This document shows positions 8,750-15,567 of a stretch of 64,000 nucleotides of DNA, piece after piece. Source of the DNA: Streptosporangium saharense (GTDB taxonomy: Bacteria > Actinomycetota > Actinomycetes > Streptosporangiales > Streptosporangiaceae). Position 1 is the first letter of the stretch; every line of letters begins with the position of its first letter. The notes below the pieces were generated by a model, which was not told the DNA's origin, made no database searches, and saw only the letters and a program-made list of their open reading frames with translations. The stretch lies in the NCBI RefSeq assembly GCF_014203715.1, contig NZ_JACHJP010000001.1, positions 310,001 through 374,000 on the forward strand, read 5' to 3'. A program made the translations under genes and the position numbers.

Positions 8750-9058
8750 GTGGATGACATCGCGAGACTGATCGGCTTCGAAGCGAAGATCGCGTCACAG
8801 GAGGCGCTGGCTCGCGGCGGTGACCTGGAGAGGGCCGACGCGGTCCAGCTCGTCAGGTTCTGCCCGACGCTGATCACCGCGGAGGTCGACGACGACGCCG
8901 CGTGCGTACGGTTCCAGATCGTCGACGAGGACCTACGCTGGCACTGCACCTGCGAACCAGGCAGAAACGGCGACTTCTGCGCCCACTGCGTGGCGACCGC
9001 CAAATCGGTCGCCAGAGCCGTCCGCCGAACAGAAGCCGCCCTGATCCCCAACGCCTGA
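8750..9058 (+). CDS. SWIM zinc-finger protein, short
   Basis: A 102-residue protein. The C-terminal half contains CTCEPGRNGDFCAHCVA, which fits the SWIM consensus CxCx(n)CxH and should bind one zinc. The rest is a short N-terminal helix pair. SWIM domains bind nucleic acid or proteins and usually accompany SNF2 helicases or other domains; here the domain is nearly the whole protein. GTG start at 8750 with GGGGGAGG nine bases upstream. Confidence 0.8.
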   Translation: MDDIARLIGFEAKIASQEALARGGDLERADAVQLVRFCPTLITAEVDDDAACVRFQIVDEDLRWHCTCEPGRNGDFCAHCVATAKSVARAVRRTEAALIPNA

Positions 9059-9423
9059 CGCCCCCACGGGCGCCCCTCTGACACCCGGCCCCTCACACGA
9101 ACTTCCCAGGCGCCGGATCTCACCCACCTGCCGCGTGATCACCGTCGGCAGGACGAATACCAGCGCCCAGGCCGGGAGCGTCCATCTCGCCTTCGGCGTC
9201 TTCCGCACACGGCGGCTATTGGGGCTGTGTCCAGGTGCTTGATCGTGATCTTCCAAGTGCGATGAGCGCCTCCGACCTCATCGACCTGACCGACGCGCCG
9301 GAGGTCACGTTGCGAACCCTTCAGGGTGATGAGCGACCTACGGTCAAAGGGGCTTGACCTGATGGGCAGGGCGGGTGGCGCTGGGAAACCCCAGGCAATC
9401 CACGTTCTGGAGGCCGCAATCTC
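9059..9423. other. Intergenic region, 365 bp, possible gene remnants
   Basis: No convincing intact gene. On the minus strand (about 9060-9210) a frame reads a basic then hydrophobic stretch (RWTLPAWALVFVLPTVITRQV), which resembles a small one-helix membrane protein but lacks a good start signal. On the plus strand, 9262-9357 encodes a 31-residue peptide beginning MSASDLIDLTDAPEVTL. Both may be relics next to the decayed module that follows. Confidence 0.3.
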
Positions 9424-9673
9424 ATGCAATCTCCTGACGACACCTTGCCTCTCACTCCTACCTTCATCCTCAAGGATCCTGATTCCGTCCAGGAAGACCA
9501 GTGCCCGAAGCTTGTACCCGCACGAGTAGGCGCACGTGGATCATTCAGGCCTGAGGTCACAGGCCCGAGCGCTGGCCCCGCACGAAGGACTCGGCGAGAC
9601 AACCGATGACTTCATGGACGTGATCGCCCGAACCTACGTGAGGGAGAGGTATGGACTTGGTATCCCTGGCTGA
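9424..9673 (+). pseudogene. Decayed small conserved protein of a DUF6879/XRE module
   Basis: Three pieces in different frames form one short protein. TPTFILKDPDSVQEDQCPKL lies in the frame of ATG 9424. RTSRRTWIIQA lies in the next frame (ending at a TGA at 9552). ALAPHEGLGETTDDFMDVIA continuing to RERYGLGIPG lies in a third frame (about 9569-9673). Together they look like the small FVLKD..CP-type protein often found just before DUF6879 genes in actinobacteria. The third piece overlaps the start of the next gene by 23 bases, as an intact partner would. At least three frame changes make this a relic. Confidence 0.7.
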
Positions 9674-10019
9674 ACGCCGAGCGTTGATTCCCGGCGTCAG
9701 CCGTGAGGCGCTCCACCTTGAGGCCAGGGACAACTACGGCGTTGACGCCGAGCTGTTCGCACGGTGGCGTGCCGGTGATCGCGAAGAGGTGTCCAGGTTT
9801 CTCAAGCCGTGGTGCGACGAGGTGAGGGTGGGAGTCGCGGCAGGCAAGGTCTACCGCCGTGCGTGCGTCGTCTCCGAGCCGCTCTCCGAGCATCAGTGCT
9901 TCATGCGCGAGGTGACGATTCAGGCTTCGTCGGAGCCGAATGTGGTGAAGTTCTGCGCCGACATCTTCGCCGGGCTCTGGCCTTTGGCGATCCCGCACGG
10001 CGAGTACCGGTCGACCTGA
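9651..10019 (+). CDS. DUF6879-family protein, apparently internally shortened
   Basis: A 122-residue protein. EALHLEARDNYGVDAELFARW, the PW.DEVR region, the YRRACVVSEPLSEHQCFMR stretch and the ending IPHGEYRST match the start and end of DUF6879 proteins. Family members that I recall are about 160-180 residues long; the middle section between the SEP motif and the final helix seems to be missing, so this copy may carry an in-frame deletion. It lies 12 bases before the XRE/DUF5753 regulator, its usual partner. Function of DUF6879 is unknown. Confidence 0.7.
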   Translation: MDLVSLAERRALIPGVSREALHLEARDNYGVDAELFARWRAGDREEVSRFLKPWCDEVRVGVAAGKVYRRACVVSEPLSEHQCFMREVTIQASSEPNVVKFCADIFAGLWPLAIPHGEYRST

Positions 10020-10031
10020 TCGCTGCCACAC

Positions 10032-10880
10032 ATGTCAGGACAAGCAGCGCGCAAGGCATTCGCCCTTCGCTTGAGGGATCTACGCCTGGACGCTCGACTC
10101 AGCGGGCGTCAGCTTGCCGCAGCGACGGGTATGCACCCGTCCAAGGTCTCTCGTATCGAGCACGCCCGGCAGAACCCCACAGAGGGTGACATACGCGCAT
10201 GGTGCCGGGCGTGCTCGGCGGAGGCACAGATACCCGAGCTGATCGCGGCTCATCGTGAAGTTGGGCAGACGTGGCTGGAGCACCGCCGAGTACTGCGCGC
10301 GGGCTTCAGGCACCAGTCCGAGCGCAACCGACCGCTGTACGAGCAGAGCACGTTGATCCAGGTATATGAGCCGATGGCCATCCCTGGCTTCCTCCAGGCT
10401 CATCACTACATCCGAGCCTTACTCGATCCCATCGCGCGGTTCCACGGAATGCGGGACGACCTGGACACAGCCGTTGAAGGTCGGCTGAATCGGCTTAGGG
10501 TCCTGACGTCAGGAATCACGCGGTTCTCGTTCGTCGTCGAAGCGACAGCGCTGTACACGGTGTTTGGCGACCAGGAGACCATGAAGGCCCAGTACGACTT
10601 CCTCGTGACGGCCACGCGCCTGCCCAATGTCTCGTTTGGCGTCATCCCGCTGGGCCAGACCAGGAAGGACATGTGGCCAGGCGGTGGCTTCTACATCTAT
10701 GACGACCGCCTGGTCCGGTGCGAGCAGTGGACCGGGCTGTACCAGACCGAGCGCCCGGAAGAGATCGCCACCTTCCTGAAGATCTTCAGGTTGCTGCGTG
10801 AGCAGGCCGTTCACGGAGATGCGGCACGAACCGAAATCGACGCCGCACGCACACATCTGCAATCTCGGGAAACTTCTTAG
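10032..10880 (+). CDS. XRE-family regulator with DUF5753 domain
   Basis: A 282-residue protein. Residues about 10-65 form an XRE helix-turn-helix (LRLDARLSGRQLAAATGMHPSKVSRIE). The rest matches DUF5753, recognisable from IPGFLQ, the NVSFGVIPLGQ stretch, GGGFYIYDD and VHGDAA near the end. These abundant Streptomyces-type regulators usually act with a small adjacent protein (DUF397 or DUF6879 class). The partner genes upstream are decayed or shortened, so this regulator may be orphaned. Confidence 0.92.
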   Translation: MSGQAARKAFALRLRDLRLDARLSGRQLAAATGMHPSKVSRIEHARQNPTEGDIRAWCRACSAEAQIPELIAAHREVGQTWLEHRRVLRAGFRHQSERNRPLYEQSTLIQVYEPMAIPGFLQAHHYIRALLDPIARFHGMRDDLDTAVEGRLNRLRVLTSGITRFSFVVEATALYTVFGDQETMKAQYDFLVTATRLPNVSFGVIPLGQTRKDMWPGGGFYIYDDRLVRCEQWTGLYQTERPEEIATFLKIFRLLREQAVHGDAARTEIDAARTHLQSRETS

Positions 10881-10984
10881 CCGTGGTCAGTTCCAGGAGT
10901 CCGGGCCGCCTGTCAGGTAGCGATGTAGGGCGCTGGCTGTGGGGGCCGAGCGCACCTGGGTGTGCCGATCCCTTCGTCAAGGTG

Positions 10985-11458
10985 TCAGAGGGAAGCCGCT
11001 CCTCCTGGCTGTTGTACGCGGTAGAAGATCTTCCCGTTGTGCGGTTGGGCACCCAACGCGGCGTAGAACGCCAGAGCGGCAGGGTTGTCATGATCGGCGG
11101 TCCACTCCACGCGCGAACACCCCGTCTCTGCGGCGGCCTGCCCGAGTGCATCCATCAGCGCACGTCCCACACCCCGCTTGCGGGCATCGGGCCGGACGAA
11201 CAGTTCTTTCAGATACAGCGACGCCTCGGCTCCGGCCGCAGGCCACAGAAACGAGTAGGAGGCCATTCCGAGCACCTGGCGGTCCTCTGCCCGTGCCAAC
11301 AGGACATGAGCGACCGGATGCGTCCCGAAGAGCAGTGCGGTGATCTGGTCGGCGTACTCATCATTCGAAGGGGTGCCGCCGTAATACGCCTCGATCTCAC
11401 CGATCAGCTCAGCAAGGATCGGCACATCAGCACGTACGGCTCGCTCTACGCTAATCAT
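10985..11458 (-). CDS. GNAT-family N-acetyltransferase
   Basis: A 157-residue protein with a complete GNAT core: SLYLKELFVRPDARKRGVGRALM (strand 4 and the acetyl-CoA pyrophosphate loop R-K-R-G-V-G) followed by DHDNPAALAFYAALG (motif B). An upstream in-frame start would add ten residues, but the purine-rich GAGGAG lies inside that extension, so the ATG at 11458 is preferred. Target unknown. It is convergent with the XRE/DUF5753 gene. Confidence 0.88.
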   Translation of the reverse strand: MISVERAVRADVPILAELIGEIEAYYGGTPSNDEYADQITALLFGTHPVAHVLLARAEDRQVLGMASYSFLWPAAGAEASLYLKELFVRPDARKRGVGRALMDALGQAAAETGCSRVEWTADHDNPAALAFYAALGAQPHNGKIFYRVQQPGGAASL

Positions 11459-11774
11459 CTGACCGTTTTTCTCCTCAGTAACCAGCACAAGCTAACAACG
11501 AGGAACAACCTTCAGAGATATATGTTGGCCTGGGCGTTGACGATGTGCGGGGCGTCGTCCACGTCGACGACCACGGCTCCGATCTCACGGGGGCGATGAG
11601 GACTTTGGACCACGCAGGTGGCACCATCCACGATGAGGACGTTTCTCTCTGGCCGGATTGTCCAGAGTGTGGTCTCTCCTGAGCGGTTTCCTTGGTCGAG
11701 AAGGCATTGTCGCCCCGTGGTGAAGGGTGTGGGCCGTAGCCTGAGGGAGGTGTTGACACTCCCGGAGGTGCTGG
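11459..11774. other. Intergenic region, 316 bp, possible minus-strand coding relic
   Basis: No complete gene was found. On the minus strand, a frame ending at a TGA at 11512-11514 is open for about 75 codons and reads like protein (LIVDGATCVVQSP, GAVVVDVDDAPHIVNAQANI). It has no suitable start codon. The right end contains a GGAGG ribosome binding site (about 11764-11768) for the following XRE gene. Confidence 0.35.
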
Positions 11775-12986
11775 GTGTATGACGATCAAGCCACCATCGG
11801 AGCCCGGCTGAGGGCGCTGCGCCGCTGGCGGAGGATGAGCCTGGAGCAGCTCGCCGGACAGGCCGGGCTGAGTAAGAGTTTTCTGTCGATGGCTGAGCGC
11901 GGACAGCGCATTCTCGACCGCCGTTCTCATATCGCCGCGCTGGCCTCGGCCCTGCGGGTCTCGGAAACCGAACTCGTGGGCGCCCCCCACCTTGGCAGGG
12001 ATCCTGAGCAGTCCGGTCCGCACAGGGTTGTGCCCGTCCTGCGCGCGGCCCTGACCGGTAACACTCTTGACGACCCGGCCACGGATCAGGCGCGCCCTCT
12101 CGATGCCCTGCATAACGTCCTTTTTGGCGAAATAGCCGATATGCGGGACTCCGCAGATTACGTGAGCCGCGCGCAACTCGTGGCTCCTGTCATCGACGAG
12201 TTGCACTGGCACGTGGCCACAGGAGGCGAGGCGGATCGTCGTCGCGCGCTGAGGTTGTTGGTTGAGGCGTGCCACGAAACCGGGGTGACGACCCTGAAGG
12301 CGCTCGGACATCCGGACCTGGCCTATCTCGCGGCGGCAAGGGCGAACGAGGCGGCCACGCTGCTGGATGAGCCCCTGACGACCGCCTACGCGGCCTACCT
12401 GCGGGCGAGGGCCATGCCGAAGGGCGACTGGGATCGGCCTCTGCGGATCGCCTCGGCCGCCGCCGACCGCCTTGAGCCGCACAGCAGGTCGAGGGACGCG
12501 GGCGAGCTGTACGGCATGCTGCACCTGACGGCGGCGCTGTCGGCGGCGGCCATCAGCAGGCCCACTCTCGCCGCAGACCACCTGGCCGAGGCGCGGAGTG
12601 TGGCGGTACGGCTGGGCGAGCGTCAGAACGCGTTCGGCACCTTCGGCCCCACCAACGTGGCCCTGTGGGGCATCGCCATCGCCATGGAGCACGGTGACTA
12701 CGGTCAGGCCGTCCAGGTCTCGTCCGGGGTGGTGCTCGGGTCGATGCCGAACAAGGAGCGGCGCGCGGTCTTCCACGCCGACCGTGGGCGGGCGTTCGCC
12801 CATCTGAAGGGTGAGCTTCCAGGCGCGGTCACCGAGTTGAGGAAGGCTGAGCACATCGCTCCTCAGATCATCCGCAACAACCCTGTCGTGCAGGAGACGG
12901 TGCTTCATCTTCTTGGCCGTCCGCTGTCCGCCGCTCTGGGGCGGGAGGTTCGGGGCATGGCCGCCCGTATGGGCATCCCGCACTGA
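11775..12986 (+). CDS. XRE-family regulator with long helical C-terminus
   Basis: A 403-residue protein. Residues 5-70 form an XRE helix-turn-helix (RRMSLEQLAGQAGLSKSFLSMAERG). Residues about 100-400 are Ala/Leu/Arg-rich helices of TPR character (AYAAYLRARAMPKGDWDRPL, LAADHLAEARSVAVRLGERQ, AVTELRKAEHI), as in large actinobacterial XRE regulators. GTG start behind GGAGG. It is the first gene of a cluster of very small genes and may control them. A strong hairpin follows its stop. Confidence 0.88.
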   Translation: MYDDQATIGARLRALRRWRRMSLEQLAGQAGLSKSFLSMAERGQRILDRRSHIAALASALRVSETELVGAPHLGRDPEQSGPHRVVPVLRAALTGNTLDDPATDQARPLDALHNVLFGEIADMRDSADYVSRAQLVAPVIDELHWHVATGGEADRRRALRLLVEACHETGVTTLKALGHPDLAYLAAARANEAATLLDEPLTTAYAAYLRARAMPKGDWDRPLRIASAAADRLEPHSRSRDAGELYGMLHLTAALSAAAISRPTLAADHLAEARSVAVRLGERQNAFGTFGPTNVALWGIAIAMEHGDYGQAVQVSSGVVLGSMPNKERRAVFHADRGRAFAHLKGELPGAVTELRKAEHIAPQIIRNNPVVQETVLHLLGRPLSAALGREVRGMAARMGIPH

Positions 12987-13003
12987 CCGCATCCGGCCAA
13001 TCC

Positions 13004-13033
13004 AGCCGGAGTTCACACCTGTGAACTCCGGCT
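13004..13033. terminator. Perfect 14-bp inverted repeat after XRE gene
   Basis: AGCCGGAGTTCACA and TGTGAACTCCGGCT flank a 2-base loop, 17 bases after the XRE stop and 27 bases before the next start. No T-tract follows, as is common for actinobacterial terminators. Because it lies between two genes of one cluster, an operator role is also possible. Confidence 0.65.
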
Positions 13034-13060
13034 GTTCTCGTCTGGCTACGTTCCGTGTCC

Positions 13061-13318
13061 ATGGGGACCGACGCCACCTTCCACCTTGAGCGGCTACGCG
13101 CCGAACTCATCGGCCGCTCATGGGCCGCCGACGTTCTCGGCACCGCGCAACAGCCGGTTCTGCGCGTGCGCAACCCCGCCGAGGCGGAGATGCACGACGA
13201 GGTCGTGTGCCAGGACAGTGCCTTCCTGTGGGCGTGGGGCGGACTCATCGGGCCAGTCACCAATCTCATCGACGTGACCGACCGAATCATGTTCGTGCTG
13301 CGAGAGGTCGCTCCCTGA
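13061..13318 (+). CDS. Small conserved hypothetical protein
   Basis: An 85-residue protein: TFHLERLRAELIGRSWAADV, then VLRVRNPAEAEMHDEVVC, a Trp-rich AFLWAWG, and VTNLIDVTDRIMFVLREVAP. It resembles small actinobacterial proteins found beside XRE regulators; function unknown. ATG 13061 is preferred over GTG 13055; neither has a clear ribosome binding site, so translation may be leaderless. It is the first of the small-gene run. Confidence 0.65.
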   Translation: MGTDATFHLERLRAELIGRSWAADVLGTAQQPVLRVRNPAEAEMHDEVVCQDSAFLWAWGGLIGPVTNLIDVTDRIMFVLREVAP

Positions 13319-13383
13319 TGCGCGTTGACCACCCGGCACCCGTGGCGCCTGGACGGGTCCCTGATCACAAAGGAGTGAGCCCC

Positions 13384-13608
13384 ATGGAGAACGCCAGATC
13401 TGCGAACCAGGCGATCCCGGGATGGCGCCTGATCGTCAGTGACACCGGGCGGTACTGGGCCATCCGCAACCGGGCCTTTCCGCGTACGGCACTGCGGGCC
13501 GGGGTGGAACCGGCGGTGGACGCCGACACCTTCGAGGAGGTTCAGGCCGCCGTCGCCACGCAGGAGGAGAAGGCCCGTGACGCGGTGGCCAAGGAGGTGA
13601 CGACGTGA
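13384..13608 (+). CDS. Small Trp-motif protein 1
   Basis: A 74-residue protein. IPGWRLIVSDTGRYWAIRN followed by DTFEEVQAAV defines a motif (GW-x-hydrophobic, about six residues, then W-A-x-R, then an acidic helix) shared with three neighbouring genes. ATG with AAAGGAG upstream. Its stop overlaps the next start (GTGA). Function unknown. Confidence 0.7.
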   Translation: MENARSANQAIPGWRLIVSDTGRYWAIRNRAFPRTALRAGVEPAVDADTFEEVQAAVATQEEKARDAVAKEVTT

Positions 13609-13913
13609 TCGGGCGCTCCCGGCCCGGTGGGCGCCACCGTGATGGGCAGGCTCACATCCCGGTGTATCGGCGGGTGTGGGATGGCCCTGCTCGGGCTGAG
13701 GCTGAGGTGCTCGACCAGGCGTGCTCTGGGTGGGCGGTGCTCTACAGCCTGAGTGAGCGGCGGTTCTTCGGTCTGTGTGCCTGGCCTTCCCCGCAACCGG
13801 TGATCCTCAGTGACGACACCGCCGAAGGGTTGGAGCAGCGGATGCGGGAGGCCGAGACGCTGCTGATCCTCCACATGCCGCCCGCCGAAGATCAGTTGGG
13901 GAGGGCGGCATGA
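13605..13913 (+). CDS. Small Trp-motif protein 2
   Basis: A 102-residue protein. The middle reads SGWAVLYSLSERRFFGLCAW then DDTAEGLEQRMREAE, aligning with the Trp motif of its neighbours (second Trp replaced by Phe). The N-terminus is basic and Gly-rich. GTG start overlaps the previous stop by 4 bases, and the stop overlaps the next start by 4 bases, so three genes are translationally coupled. Function unknown. Confidence 0.7.
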   Translation: MIGRSRPGGRHRDGQAHIPVYRRVWDGPARAEAEVLDQACSGWAVLYSLSERRFFGLCAWPSPQPVILSDDTAEGLEQRMREAETLLILHMPPAEDQLGRAA

Positions 13914-14272
13914 TGCCACGCCTCACGTCACCGGGTCCAGCGTTCGGTGTCGCACGTCGAAGTTGCGACGCCGTGCAACAGGCCCACCCCGACTGGCTCG
14001 TGTTCCACAACTCGGCGACCGGGCTGTGGAGCGCCTACCGCAGCAGGCCGGAGCCCAAGAAGGTGCTGCTGGTGCGGGCTGAGTCGGTTGAGGAGTTGGA
14101 CCGCAAGCTGGCCGCCCAGACGTCCCCGGTGGTGCCGCCGAGTATCCGGGCCGTGGCCGTTGCCCGTGCTCTTCAGGCTCGGACCGCCCATGGTCTCCAG
14201 GCTGCCGCCACCGCCCGGACCGTTCGAGCTGGTCAGCGGCCTGTCGGACTGCGCAGGTTGCTGCGCTCTTGA
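13910..14272 (+). CDS. Small Trp-motif protein 3
   Basis: A 120-residue protein. AHPDWLVFHNSATGLWSAYR then AESVEELDRKLAAQ is the same motif as in the two genes before it. The C-terminal third is a basic Ala/Arg-rich extension, perhaps nucleic-acid binding. ATGA overlap with gene 2. A hairpin at 14321-14353 follows, so this is probably the last gene of the transcript. Function unknown. Confidence 0.7.
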   Translation: MMPRLTSPGPAFGVARRSCDAVQQAHPDWLVFHNSATGLWSAYRSRPEPKKVLLVRAESVEELDRKLAAQTSPVVPPSIRAVAVARALQARTAHGLQAAATARTVRAGQRPVGLRRLLRS

Positions 14273-14320
14273 AGCCCGTACGGCGGGCGGCGGAACTCAT
14301 GCCTGCCGTACCTCATGAAC

Positions 14321-14353
14321 GTGCGGCTCAGTCTGGAGGGGTCTGAGCCGCAC
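14321..14353. terminator. Inverted repeat, 11-bp stem, after small-gene operon
   Basis: GTGCGGCTCAG (14321-14331) and CTGAGCCGCAC (14343-14353) are exact reverse complements with an 11-base loop, about 50 bases after the stop of Trp-motif gene 3. It probably terminates that transcript. Confidence 0.65.
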
Positions 14354-14427
14354 ACCCTCGCAAGGCGGCTCCCACACACGTCGGGACATGACAGGACGTG
14401 TTGGGGAAGGGGGAGCCGTCTCGCGCA

Positions 14428-14501
14428 CCGGCCCCGGGACACGGGGCCGGTCCTCCTCCAGGGTGCCCGGCCCGTGCTCCCCGGCTCGGGGCCGGGCACC
14501 C
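14428..14501. repeat. Two further perfect inverted repeats
   Basis: CCGGCCCCG/CGGGGCCGG (14428-14436 with 14442-14450, 5-base loop) is followed by GGGTGCCCGGCCC/GGGCCGGGCACCC (14461-14473 with 14489-14501, 15-base loop). Together with 14321-14353 they make three strong hairpins within 180 bases of a non-coding gap, more than one terminator requires. Confidence 0.7.
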
Positions 14502-14520
14502 GCTCTTGACTCCCACCCCT

Positions 14521-14580
14521 GGAACACGCCCGGAACACGCCCGGACGTGCTGGAACACCCCCGAACACGCCCGGAACAGG
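14521..14580. repeat. 11-bp iterons GGAACACGCCC
   Basis: Two exact tandem copies (14521-14531, 14532-14542) are followed, after a 9-base break, by GGAACACCCCC (14552-14562), GAACACGCCC (14563-14572) and GGAACAGGG. The array ends 8 bases before the ATG of Trp-motif gene 4. It may be an operator array for that gene or a replication/recombination site. Confidence 0.65.
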
Positions 14581-14587
14581 GACGACC

Positions 14588-14827
14588 ATGACCGAGGACG
14601 AATACGAGCAACGCGTGATCAACGTGCTTATCAGCACCCACCCCGGCTGGCGCTACGAACAGCACGACCTGCCCGGCCTTCCCCGATGGTGGGCCATCCG
14701 CTACTACCCACTCCGCCCCGACCAGCGAAAGGCCGGAGCCCGGGACGTGCTGGGCCGTACCAGCCTGCGCCGGTTGGTCAGCGCCCTGGCACACCACGAC
14801 AAGATCCTCCACAACCTCCGCTACTGA
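14588..14827 (+). CDS. Small Trp-motif protein 4
   Basis: A 79-residue protein. HPGWRYEQHDLPGLPRWWAI then a basic stretch and TSLRRLVSALAHHDKIL match the Trp motif of the three genes upstream (GW, then WWAIR, then a helix). ATG 14588 follows the 11-bp iterons and a GGGAC box. Ten bases separate it from the BldC-like gene, so they are probably co-transcribed. Function unknown. Confidence 0.68.
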   Translation: MTEDEYEQRVINVLISTHPGWRYEQHDLPGLPRWWAIRYYPLRPDQRKAGARDVLGRTSLRRLVSALAHHDKILHNLRY

Positions 14828-14836
14828 AGGCCACGC

Positions 14837-15088
14837 ATGCCGTACAAGACAAAGAAGGCCGTCAGCCCCGACGGGACCTTCGCCACAGGAGAGACCACCG
14901 ACCGGCTGCTCACCCCCGGTGAAGTCGCCCATATCTTCGGTGTGGACCCCAAGACCGTCAACAGGTGGTCCCTCACCGGGAAGATTCCCTCGATCAGGAC
15001 GCCGAGCGGGCAGCGCCGCTACCGACAGACCGACATCGACGCCCTCATAGCTCCCGGTCAGGAGTCCGGGAGCAGGACCGAGAGGTAG
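14837..15088 (+). CDS. BldC-like MerR-type helix-turn-helix protein
   Basis: An 83-residue protein. LLTPGEVAHIFGVDPKTVNRW then TPSGQRRYRQTDIDALI is the winged helix-turn-helix of BldC and excisionase-type proteins. About 23 N-terminal and 10 C-terminal residues flank it. It is not necessarily the developmental BldC; many small homologues exist on mobile or accessory regions. It is the last gene of the small-gene cluster. Its final 31 bases overlap the convergent barstar gene. Confidence 0.85.
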   Translation: MPYKTKKAVSPDGTFATGETTDRLLTPGEVAHIFGVDPKTVNRWSLTGKIPSIRTPSGQRRYRQTDIDALIAPGQESGSRTER

Positions 15089-15561
15089 GCGGGAGAGGGG
15101 GTGTCGTCGGCGACGGCGTCGACGAGGACGGACCGGATGCCCTCGAAGGCGGCGGGGTCGGCTTCGCGGAGGACCGAGGAGCGGGTCCAGACCAGCAGGT
15201 GTTCACCCGCGGGCAGCCACTCCAGGTCGGTGAGGGAGTCGTAGAGCGCGTCGAGATTGTGGCCGAAGTAGTCGGGGAACGACAGGGCGTCGGCGATGGC
15301 CGACATGGCCTCGGCGGAGGTGGTGATCCCCGAGCCGTCGACCCGGTGCGCGAAGGCGTCGCCGTGTTCGGTCTCCACCTCTTCGGCGACGCCGGGCACC
15401 TCGGGGACCTCGGTGATCCTGGAGACCTTCGGCGCTCCCGAGGGTGTCTCGACGATCTCCGTCGCCCGCGCGACCCCCGGGTCCTGCTCGCCACGGATGG
15501 CCCGCAGGGTGCGCAGGGTCTCCTGGGCGGCCGGTCCCTCCTCGAACGTTCCCCTGGGCAA
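15058..15561 (-). CDS. Barstar-family ribonuclease inhibitor with N-terminal extension
   Basis: A 167-residue protein. The last 95 residues contain FPDYFGHNLDALYDSLTDL, the hallmark of barstar, which plugs the active site of barnase/RNase Sa-type enzymes in the cytoplasm. About 70 extra residues precede the domain (Glu/Val/Pro-rich), if the TTG at 15561 is the true start; an internal GTG would give a shorter form. Six bases separate it from the upstream ribonuclease gene, a toxin/immunity pairing. Confidence 0.85.
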   Translation of the reverse strand: MPRGTFEEGPAAQETLRTLRAIRGEQDPGVARATEIVETPSGAPKVSRITEVPEVPGVAEEVETEHGDAFAHRVDGSGITTSAEAMSAIADALSFPDYFGHNLDALYDSLTDLEWLPAGEHLLVWTRSSVLREADPAAFEGIRSVLVDAVADDTPSPAYLSVLLPDS

Positions 15562-15567
15562 CGTCGG

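Noticed and set aside
9262-9357. 31-residue plus-strand peptide as a gene
   Set aside because: Too short and without homologues known to me or a ribosome binding site; kept only as a remark on the intergenic region.
11475-13016. Minus-strand open frame of 513 codons
   Set aside because: It lies antisense to the XRE regulator, with no domain and low-complexity composition.
13120-13608. Longer start for Trp-motif protein 1
   Set aside because: The extension overlaps the preceding small gene and reads as Arg/Gly-rich shadow; the ATG at 13384 has its own ribosome binding site.
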